In this document: positions 1 to 6,694 of the stretch, piece after piece
Layout of the letters: every line of letters begins with the position of its first letter
How positions within the stretch are numbered: the first letter of the stretch is position 1
From: Brevibacterium sp. 239c
Lineage (GTDB): Bacteria; Actinomycetota; Actinomycetes; Actinomycetales; Brevibacteriaceae
Direction: 5' to 3'
Length of the DNA: 64,000 nt
Assembly: GCF_900169365.1 (NCBI RefSeq)
Contig: NZ_FXZH01000001.1
Coordinates: 248,001 to 312,000, forward strand
Notes under the pieces: generated by a model
The model's database searches: none
What the model was told of the DNA's origin: nothing
Seen by the model: the letters and a program-made list of their open reading frames with translations, nothing else
Position numbers and translations under genes: made by a program

Positions 1-234
1 GAGACAGTGGGGGACAGGGCACTCATCCTCAGCCGCGATGAGGCCATCCGACGCGACTACTTCGGCCCCGTCGACCCCCGTTTCCGACAGCGCATAGGCG
101 ACTTCATGGTCATCTGCCAGGACGAATTCGCCATCGTCGACTCGGACAACGAATCTGTCTCCGCGATCGCGCTCATCGGCCATCATGGTTCGACGACGGA
201 ACGCGAACTCCAGATTCCCCTGCTCGTGGTGTGA
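1..234 (+). CDS. Alkaline phosphatase superfamily protein, C-terminal end (partial)
   Basis: The reading frame is open from the first base of the window, so only the last 77 residues are present. The fragment carries FGPVDPRFRQRIGD and then IGHHGSTTERELQIPLL. These resemble the C-terminus of actinobacterial type I phosphodiesterase/nucleotide pyrophosphatase proteins, where a His-Gly-Ser segment near the end belongs to the metal centre. The stop (TGA 232-234) overlaps a possible GTG start of the following methyltransferase, which suggests co-transcription. Substrate and localisation cannot be judged from this piece. The superfamily assignment rests on the conserved tail only. Confidence 0.7.
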   Translation, partial: ETVGDRALILSRDEAIRRDYFGPVDPRFRQRIGDFMVICQDEFAIVDSDNESVSAIALIGHHGSTTERELQIPLLVV

Positions 235-269
235 CGGGTGTCGTTGAACGCTGCATTCAGGAGCCCCCA

Positions 270-1556
270 GTGACCAGAGTCGACCCTTCCTCGACCGGTC
301 CCGACCCCTCAGCGGGCGGACTCGTTCCTTCAGCGACCGGGCTCGACTGGACCGAGGGCGGAGCTCATCGTGCGGCGAACTGGCATTCGGAGAACCAGTC
401 CGCACCTCCGGGACAGGTCATCGTGGTCAGCGATGACATCACTGCCGATGCCGCCTACCGGCTGGCCCGGACCGGGACCGGGCTGCTGTGGCGCGGCGAC
501 TATCACAACGGCCGTCAGCTGCTGCAGGCGATGGACCGCCGCTTCAAACGCCATAGTGCCCGCCGGGGATCCGGCAAGCGGGGCGGCGATAGACAGGGTG
601 CTGATGGGAGAAGTGCAGGCCGGCACGGAGTCGACCAGGCGGACGGCCGGCGCAAGGGCGGGGCCGAGGCCTTCGATGCACAGCGTCTCTACATCGCCGA
701 TCGTGCTCGACTGCTTGGTACACTGATCGTCGAACTCGACGATGACTACCGCCTGAATCTGCGCCGCGCCCCCGATGTGAGCCTGGCCTGCGAAGCTGCC
801 TACGGCCCGTCGACGGGCCCGATGTGCGTCTCCATGACCGAATTGAACGGGGTCCTCAGCGCCTACCAATGGCAGCTGAAGGGTGTGGCCATTCCCGCCC
901 TCGGCGAGGACATCCACCCGCGCTACGGTGTGTTCTCCCCGATCCGCGGAGAATACGTCGACCTCGTCGCCCAGACACCACTTCCAGACTCCAGTACGGA
1001 CAGTTCAGCGCCACCCGATACGGCCTTCGACCTGGGTACCGGTACGGGCGTGCTCGCCGCTGTGCTGTTGCGCCGTGGTGTGAGTCGGGTAGTGGCCACG
1101 GACATCAATCCTCGTGCCGTGGTCTGCGCTCGCGAGAACCTGGAACGCCTCGGACTGAGTCGAACCGCCGAGGTGGTCGAGGCCGATCTCTTCCCACAGG
1201 GGCGAGCCGACCTCGTCGTGTGCAACCCGCCCTGGCTGCCTGCCCGACCGACATCTGCCCTCGAGGCCGGAATCTATGACCCCGGCTCCGATGTGCTCCA
1301 CCGATTCATCGACGGCCTGGCCGCGCACCTCTCTCCTGCCGGCGAGGGATGGCTGATTCTGTCCGACCTCGCCGAACACCTCGGCCTGCGAACCCGCGAA
1401 GCTCTGCTGGAGCGCTTCGCCGAAGCAGGGCTGCGGGTCCACGATCGGCACGACACCACCCCGCGCCATCCCCGTGCCTCTGACACCGAGGACGAGCTGC
1501 ACAAAGCTCGCGGGGCCGAGGTCACGTCGTTGTGGAGACTGCGTCGCTCCAGCTGA
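270..1556 (+). CDS. Class I SAM-dependent methyltransferase (HemK/RlmG-like)
   Basis: About 428 residues. The C-terminal half is a Rossmann methyltransferase: the SAM-binding DLGTGTGVLAAVLL is followed by an acidic loop (VVATDINPRAV) and the catalytic VVCNPPWLPAR, the NPPY/W motif of enzymes that methylate a planar amide or exocyclic nitrogen. The N-terminal 200 residues resemble the extra domain of actinobacterial methyltransferases of this type. A charged low-complexity stretch of roughly 50 residues (nucleotides about 530-690) interrupts it. GTG 270 is preferred because AGGAG lies at 259-263, six bases upstream; a GTG at 231 overlapping the previous stop is the alternative. The substrate (rRNA, protein glutamine or a small molecule) is unknown. 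Confidence 0.75.
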   Translation: MTRVDPSSTGPDPSAGGLVPSATGLDWTEGGAHRAANWHSENQSAPPGQVIVVSDDITADAAYRLARTGTGLLWRGDYHNGRQLLQAMDRRFKRHSARRGSGKRGGDRQGADGRSAGRHGVDQADGRRKGGAEAFDAQRLYIADRARLLGTLIVELDDDYRLNLRRAPDVSLACEAAYGPSTGPMCVSMTELNGVLSAYQWQLKGVAIPALGEDIHPRYGVFSPIRGEYVDLVAQTPLPDSSTDSSAPPDTAFDLGTGTGVLAAVLLRRGVSRVVATDINPRAVVCARENLERLGLSRTAEVVEADLFPQGRADLVVCNPPWLPARPTSALEAGIYDPGSDVLHRFIDGLAAHLSPAGEGWLILSDLAEHLGLRTREALLERFAEAGLRVHDRHDTTPRHPRASDTEDELHKARGAEVTSLWRLRRSS

Positions 1557-1638
1557 AAATGGGCTCCTCAGCTGAGCCCGGGACTCGCAGAAGGAACCCG
1601 TGCGTCTCATGTCCGCGGCGGGCGATAGGATGGCAGAC

Positions 1639-2868
1639 GTGACTTTTCCTCGTGTTGGTGTCATTGGCGGCGGCCAATTGGCACGTATGCTTGCCCCTGC
1701 CGCAGAAGCCCTCGGCATCCGCTTCTCAGTTCTCGCTGAGACCGCTGACGCCCCGGCCACCCAGGTCATCAATGAGGTGAGCGTCGGAGACTATACGGAC
1801 TTCGCGACCCTCAAGGCCTTCGCCGAGACAGTGGATGTGGTGACCTTCGACCATGAGCATGTTCCTCCCGAACATCTGCAGGCCCTCGCCGAGGCTGGCC
1901 ATGCGATCCGACCTGGACCCCAGGCCCTCATCTTCGCTCAGGACAAAATCCTGATGCGCAGGAGGATGGACGAACTCGGGCTGCCGAACCCCGCCTGGGC
2001 CGAGATCACCTCACGCGCCGATGTCGAAGCCTTCGCGCAGCGGGTCGGTTTCCCTTTCATCCTCAAGACTCCTCGTGGCGGCTATGACGGCAAGGGTGTG
2101 CGAGTCATCGACACTCTCGATGAAGCTCTGACTTGGCTCGACGAGGTCGGGCAGCTGCTCGCCGAGGAGAAGGTGGACTTCACCCGGGAGCTTGCCGTCA
2201 TGGTCGGACGTTCTCCGATGGGCCAGACCGCAGTCTGGCCCGTTGTTGAGACCTGGCAGCAGAACGGTGTGTGCAAGGAAGCCATTGCTCCCGCTCCGGG
2301 GCTCGCAGTCGAGAAGGCGACGGAGATCACCGAGGCGATCCTCAAGGTCGCCGGGGCGCTCGAGGTCACCGGTGTGATGGCGATGGAGCTGTTTGAGACC
2401 GCCGAAGGCTTCCTCATCAACGAATTTGCGATGCGTCCCCACAACACGGGTCACTGGACTCAGGACGGGGCCGTGACCAGTCAGTTCGAACAGCACCTTC
2501 GCGCGGTCCTCGACCTGCCCCTGGGCAGCCCCGCGGCCCGGGAGGATGTCTCCGTGATGGTCAACATCTTGGGTGCTGACCATGAAGACCTCTTCCACCC
2601 GTATCTCCATGTCATGGCACACGACCCCGCTGTGAAGGTCCACCTCTACGGCAAGGGCGTGCGCCCGGGCCGAAAGGTCGGCCACGTCAATGCCTACGGA
2701 CAGGACTCGGACCTTGTGCTCGCTCGTGCCCGTCACGCGGCGGACTTCATCGCCGGCGTCGACGTCGACCCGCATCCGAAGATGCCGGCCCCTGCGAATC
2801 TCGAAGCGACACCGGCCGCCGGCGACTCCGGTGGCGTAAGTGCCACCTCCAGTGACGAAAGGGCCTGA
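1639..2868 (+). CDS. purK: N5-carboxyaminoimidazole ribonucleotide synthetase (PurK)
   Basis: PurK is an ATP-grasp enzyme that carboxylates aminoimidazole ribonucleotide with bicarbonate and ATP in de novo purine synthesis; PurE then rearranges the product. The protein (about 409 residues) begins with the PurK signature [14 protein letters not shown], and the ATP-grasp loop is visible as [28 protein letters not shown] near residue 265 is the conserved active-site region. GTG 1639 is chosen because AGGA at 1627-1630 is correctly spaced; ATG 1630 and GTG 1600 are in frame and cannot be excluded. It ends one base before the purE start, so the two are coupled. Confidence 0.95.
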   Translation: MTFPRVGVIGGGQLARMLAPAAEALGIRFSVLAETADAPATQVINEVSVGDYTDFATLKAFAETVDVVTFDHEHVPPEHLQALAEAGHAIRPGPQALIFAQDKILMRRRMDELGLPNPAWAEITSRADVEAFAQRVGFPFILKTPRGGYDGKGVRVIDTLDEALTWLDEVGQLLAEEKVDFTRELAVMVGRSPMGQTAVWPVVETWQQNGVCKEAIAPAPGLAVEKATEITEAILKVAGALEVTGVMAMELFETAEGFLINEFAMRPHNTGHWTQDGAVTSQFEQHLRAVLDLPLGSPAAREDVSVMVNILGADHEDLFHPYLHVMAHDPAVKVHLYGKGVRPGRKVGHVNAYGQDSDLVLARARHAADFIAGVDVDPHPKMPAPANLEATPAAGDSGGVSATSSDERA

Positions 2869-2869
2869 T

Positions 2870-3463
2870 ATGCCGCACACGAATGACGAGAACTCCACGA
2901 CGAACGAGACCCCAGCTGTCGACGAGACCTCCGGGACCACCTCGGCGACGGGCTCTGCGAGTTCCGTGCCCGCTGTCGTCGGGATCGTCATGGGATCGGA
3001 TTCGGACTGGCCGACGATGAAGGCCGCGGCGGAAGCGCTCGAGGAACTGGGCATCGACTCCACCGCGGAGGTCGTCTCCGCCCACCGCATGCCCGAGGAC
3101 ATGGTCGAATGGGCCAAGACCGCAGCAGATCGCGGCCTGCGCGTCATCATCGCCGGAGCTGGGGGAGCGGCCCACCTGCCCGGAATGATCGCCTCGATGA
3201 CCTCACTTCCGGTCATCGGCGTGCCCGTCCCGCTGAAGTACCTCGATGGCATGGATTCCCTGCTCTCGATTGTGCAGATGCCCGGAGGGGTCCCCGTGGC
3301 GACGGTCTCCATCGGCGGAGCCAAGAACGCGGGACTGCTCGCCGCCCGGATCCTGGGCGCCGGTGACACGGCAGCAGCGGCGGAGATCCGCGGTCGACTC
3401 GACGACCATCGGAGCCAGCTGCGTCAGGTCGCTCTCGACAAAGGGCAGGCACTGCGGCGATAA
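2870..3463 (+). CDS. purE: N5-carboxyaminoimidazole ribonucleotide mutase (PurE)
   Basis: Class I PurE, which moves the carboxylate of N5-CAIR to carbon 4 in the purine pathway. [13 protein letters not shown] and SAHRMPED are the phosphate/substrate loop and the catalytic-His motif; [14 protein letters not shown] and the PVIGVPV segment complete the fold. The protein (197 residues) has about 38 extra N-terminal residues rich in Thr, Ser and Glu, making it longer than a minimal PurE of about 165. ATG 2870 has AAAGGG seven bases upstream and starts one base after the purK stop. Confidence 0.95.
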   Translation: MPHTNDENSTTNETPAVDETSGTTSATGSASSVPAVVGIVMGSDSDWPTMKAAAEALEELGIDSTAEVVSAHRMPEDMVEWAKTAADRGLRVIIAGAGGAAHLPGMIASMTSLPVIGVPVPLKYLDGMDSLLSIVQMPGGVPVATVSIGGAKNAGLLAARILGAGDTAAAAEIRGRLDDHRSQLRQVALDKGQALRR

Positions 3464-3473
3464 TAGTAGTACT

Positions 3474-3490
3474 TAACGATCGATCAGTTA
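3474..3490. promoter_or_regulatory. Imperfect palindrome upstream of acyl-CoA dehydrogenase
   Basis: TAACGATCGATCAGTTA has TAAC/GTTA arms and a self-complementary GATCGATC core. It lies just before the ribosome binding site of the acyl-CoA dehydrogenase gene, inside the short purE-fadE gap. Actinobacterial fatty-acid catabolic genes are often controlled by TetR-family repressors that bind such sites. The arms are off-centre by one base and no regulator gene lies nearby, so this is a weak candidate operator. Confidence 0.25.
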
Positions 3491-3500
3491 TAGGAGAATG

Positions 3501-4649
3501 ATGTTCGACCTCTACCAGCCCAGCGAAGAACACGAAGAGATCCGCGCGGCAGTGCGCAACGTCGTCGAGAAGAAGATCACCCCCTTCGCCGCCGAGGTTG
3601 ACGCCGATTCCCGCTACCCGCAGGAAGCCCACGACGCGTTGGTCGAGACCGACTTCTTCGCCGCCCACATTCCCGAGGAGCACGGCGGAATGGGTGCCGA
3701 CGCGCTGGCAGTTGCCATCATCATCGAAGAGGTCGCCCGTGGATGCGCTTCGTCTTCTCTCATCCCAGCGGTGAACAAACTCGGCAGTATGCCGGTCCAG
3801 CTCGGCGGCAGCGAAGAGATCAAGGCGAAGTACTTCCCGCAGGTCGCCCGCGGCGAGGCCGGATTCTCCTACGGGCTCTCCGAGCGCGAAGCCGGATCCG
3901 ACACGGCTTCGATGAAGACCCGGGCCATCGCCGATGGCGACGACTGGGTCCTCAACGGAGTCAAGACCTGGATCACGAACGCCGGCGTTTCCGATTACTA
4001 CACGGTCATGGCCGTGACCGACCCGGACGGTGCTCGCGGACGCAACATCTCCGCCTTCGTCGTGGAGAAGTCCGATGAGGGCTTCACCTTCGGCGAGAAG
4101 GAGCGCAAGCTCGGCATTAAGGGCTCACCGACGCGCGAACTCCTCTTCGACAATGTTCGCCTGCCCGGTGACCGCATCATCGGTGACCCAGGTGAGGGCC
4201 TGAAGATCGCTCTGCGGACACTGGACCACACTCGCGTCACGATCGCGGCTCAGGCCGTCGGCATCGCCCAGGGCGCGCTGGACTATGCGCTGGGCTACGT
4301 CAAGGAGCGTCAGCAGTTCGGCAAGAACATCGCTGAGAACCAGGCCATTCAGTTCATGCTCGCCGATATGGGCATGAAACTCGAGGCGGCCCGTCAGCTC
4401 ACGTACACCGCGGCAGCCAAGAGCCAGCGCTTCGATGACGACCTCACGTACTTCGGCGCAGCGGCGAAGGCCTTCGCCTCGGACGCGGCCATGGAAATCA
4501 CGACCGATGCCGTCCAGCTCCTCGGCGGGGCCGGCTATGTCGTCGACCACCCTGTCGAGCGGATGATGCGTGATGCGAAGATCACACAGATCTACGAAGG
4601 CACCAACCAGATCCAGCGCATGGTGATGGGCCGTAAGCTCATCGGCTGA
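3501..4649 (+). CDS. fadE25: Acyl-CoA dehydrogenase (FadE25-like)
   Basis: FAD-dependent alpha,beta-dehydrogenation of acyl-CoA thioesters, passing electrons to ETF. The 382-residue protein has the three-part acyl-CoA dehydrogenase architecture: YGLSEREAGSDTASM and the WITNAG strand bind FAD, the APS-like KGSPTRELLF segment follows, and the C-terminal helices contain AKITQIYEGTNQIQR. Glu366 in IYEGTNQ is the expected catalytic base. It closely resembles M. tuberculosis FadE25, which also sits beside purE-purK. ATG 3501 gives AGGAG (3492-3496) a 4-base spacing; ATG 3498 would be too close. A hairpin terminator follows. Confidence 0.93.
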   Translation: MFDLYQPSEEHEEIRAAVRNVVEKKITPFAAEVDADSRYPQEAHDALVETDFFAAHIPEEHGGMGADALAVAIIIEEVARGCASSSLIPAVNKLGSMPVQLGGSEEIKAKYFPQVARGEAGFSYGLSEREAGSDTASMKTRAIADGDDWVLNGVKTWITNAGVSDYYTVMAVTDPDGARGRNISAFVVEKSDEGFTFGEKERKLGIKGSPTRELLFDNVRLPGDRIIGDPGEGLKIALRTLDHTRVTIAAQAVGIAQGALDYALGYVKERQQFGKNIAENQAIQFMLADMGMKLEAARQLTYTAAAKSQRFDDDLTYFGAAAKAFASDAAMEITTDAVQLLGGAGYVVDHPVERMMRDAKITQIYEGTNQIQRMVMGRKLIG

Positions 4650-4683
4650 TGTTTCAGCAGGTGAGAGCGCTCACCGCACGAAA

Positions 4684-4716
4684 GAAGGCCACCGCCTCCA
4701 AGTGGTGGCCTCCTTC
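4684..4716 (+). terminator. Rho-independent-type hairpin after acyl-CoA dehydrogenase
   Basis: The inverted repeat GGCCACC...GGTGGCC is extended by GAA/TTC flanks. It lies about 35 bases after the stop codon and precedes the next gene by about 200 bases. There is no long T-run, as is common in high-GC actinobacteria. Confidence 0.7.
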
Positions 4717-4911
4717 GTATCTGTGATCAAGTACTCCTGGAACGACGCGACATGCGCAGGCGAAATGTGCCGGAATCCACGGCTCCCACGCGCCACAATG
4801 GATGAACACAGTGGACTCTCCAGAAGGTTTGGCACAGTGGTCTGTGTCGCCGCGGGCCTCAGGTCAGCGGGGTGGCCATAACAGCAGCGAGCGCGAGGTA
4901 AAGGTAGGTCA

Positions 4912-6432
4912 GTGGCCGAAACGAGATACGTCGACCCCATTCATCATCCCTCGTACGCTTCACAGCCGACGCGGGATGTACGGGCGTGGATCCTTCTCCT
5001 AGTCACTGTTCTCATTCCTGGGGGAGTGCAGCTGCTGTTCCGGGCTCGCCGCTGGGCCAAGATCTCACTGTCGATCACCGCGATCAGCTGGATCCTTACG
5101 ATCATTGCTCTGATCGTGATTCTCATCGACAAGAAGTTCCTCTTCACGATCGGCACGAATCCATTCCTGCTGACGTTCCTCACAATCTGGCTGCCGGTCA
5201 TCGCCATCAACTGGATCGTGTGCCTCTTCGACACGCTGCGCCGGATCAAGCTGGTCACACTCTCGGCGCGGGCGCGCAAGCGCTTTGTCGCCGCATTCTG
5301 CGCCCTGGTCCTCGTCGTTGTCGGCCCACTGGCCTGGGGTACCACTCTGCTGGATTCCCAGCGCGGACTGATGGCTGACCTCTTCGCCTCCGGAAAAGCG
5401 GCGAAGCCCGTCGATGGCCGCTACAACATTCTTCTCCTCGGCTCAGACGCCGGCAAGGGACGCACCGGCATCCGTCCGGATTCGCTGTCCCTGGTCTCGA
5501 TCGATGCGAAGACCGGCAAGACGGTCATCGTCGGCCTTCCACGCAATATGGAGAACGTGCCCTTCCCCAAGGGCTCCCCGCTGTACAAGCACTACCCACA
5601 GGGGTTCAACTGTGGTGACGAATGCCTGCTCAATGCCGTCTTCCAGCAAGGCGAGCGACACAAGGACGAGTTCGAGGACCCGAAGCGGGCAGGGGAGCAG
5701 GCCACTATGGATGCTGCCTCGGCGATCACCGGTCTCGAAGTCCAGTACTTCGCCATGGTCAACCTCAAGGGGTTCGAAAAGCTCATCGACTCTCTCGGCG
5801 GGATCACGCTGGTCTCAGGCAAGCGAGTCCCCATCTCCTCGAAGGTCGATCCGACGACCGGCGAGCACGGTCCGGTCAAGGGCTGGATCGAGCCGGGCAA
5901 GCAGAAGCTCGACGGCTTCCACGCATTGTGGTTCGCTCGCTCACGGGAGTTCTCCAGCGACTACGAGCGGATGATCCGGCAGCGCTGCGTGCAGACGGCG
6001 ATGGTCAAGCAGCTCGACCCCGCTACCGTTCTCACCCGGTACCAGGAGATCGCCAAAGCCACACCAGGCGCACTGTCGACGGACATTCCCTCCTCCGAGG
6101 TGGATGATTTCGTCGATCTCGCGCTGAAGGTGAAGTCGCAGAAGATCGAGTCGCTTGACCTCACTCCGCCCAACGTGACACCATCACACCCTGATTTCGA
6201 CACCGCCCGGACCTTGATTGCGGACACGATCGAAAAATCGTCCAAGGATTCTGAGAAGGACAAAGGCGCTCAGGCGGCGCCAGGTGGCAACTCTGCAGCT
6301 CTTGCAGGGGTCAATGCGGGCCGTGGTCTCTCGGCTGGCAGTGACACCCGGGTCAGTGCTCAAAGTGGAAGCGAAGGCGGCTCTGACGAGGGCCAAGAGA
6401 GCGCAGAGAGAGCTATCTGCTACGTTCCCTGA
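4912..6432 (+). CDS. LytR-CpsA-Psr (LCP) family protein
   Basis: LCP proteins are membrane-anchored phosphotransferases that attach glycopolymers to peptidoglycan outside the cell. The 506-residue protein has about four predicted membrane helices in residues 25-150, more than the usual single anchor. The LCP domain runs from about residue 170 to 370: YNILLLGSDAG, RPDSLSLVSID (Arg and Asp that bind the polyprenyl pyrophosphate and metal), IVGLPRNMENVPFP and WFARSREFSSDYERM. The last 90 residues are low complexity. GTG 4912 follows a purine-rich AGGTAGGT. M. tuberculosis has an LCP gene (Rv3267) in the same neighbourhood as whiB2 and manB. Confidence 0.92.
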   Translation: MAETRYVDPIHHPSYASQPTRDVRAWILLLVTVLIPGGVQLLFRARRWAKISLSITAISWILTIIALIVILIDKKFLFTIGTNPFLLTFLTIWLPVIAINWIVCLFDTLRRIKLVTLSARARKRFVAAFCALVLVVVGPLAWGTTLLDSQRGLMADLFASGKAAKPVDGRYNILLLGSDAGKGRTGIRPDSLSLVSIDAKTGKTVIVGLPRNMENVPFPKGSPLYKHYPQGFNCGDECLLNAVFQQGERHKDEFEDPKRAGEQATMDAASAITGLEVQYFAMVNLKGFEKLIDSLGGITLVSGKRVPISSKVDPTTGEHGPVKGWIEPGKQKLDGFHALWFARSREFSSDYERMIRQRCVQTAMVKQLDPATVLTRYQEIAKATPGALSTDIPSSEVDDFVDLALKVKSQKIESLDLTPPNVTPSHPDFDTARTLIADTIEKSSKDSEKDKGAQAAPGGNSAALAGVNAGRGLSAGSDTRVSAQSGSEGGSDEGQESAERAICYVP

Positions 6433-6694
6433 GGTTGCGATGACCCAGGCGGTCTTGTGAGGCTGACGACAGAAGCCGGGAATCGCGGCCGTTTGCCAGA
6501 AAAACTTTCCCTCGGTGTGTCCCTTGCAAACACTGGGAACCACACTGGTGTAATTTGATTAATTTGTAATTTGGCTAGTGTGACACGCCGTATATGTGTA
6601 ACAATTTTGAGATGTTGGGATTACCCACCGTCCTGCCAACGGTGAGATGATTCCAGGGCCTGAACTTCCCTGACTTCCTCGAAAAGGCTGAACG
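6433..6694. promoter_or_regulatory. AT-rich leader of the secreted amidase gene with TAATTTG repeats
   Basis: This 262-base gap contains three copies of TAATTTG (6551-6557, 6560-6566, 6567-6573) and a longer direct repeat TGTAATTTG (6549-6557 and 6565-6573). Downstream is TGTGTAACAATTTTG (6595-6609). The run is much more AT-rich than its surroundings and sits where a promoter or activator site would lie. No c-di-AMP (ydaO-type) riboswitch core is recognisable, although such elements are known upstream of other actinobacterial NlpC/P60 genes. Confidence 0.35.

Noticed and set aside
6549..6602. MtrA box upstream of the amidase gene
   Set aside because: GTAAY-like half-sites are present, but spacings are 16-18 bases rather than the 11 of the usual tandem motif, so the match is not good enough to call.
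6433..6694. c-di-AMP (ydaO-type) riboswitch upstream of the NlpC/P60 gene
   Set aside because: Such riboswitches precede similar genes in other actinobacteria, but the conserved GGGGGAACC and GGGGTGAA-like segments are not present here.
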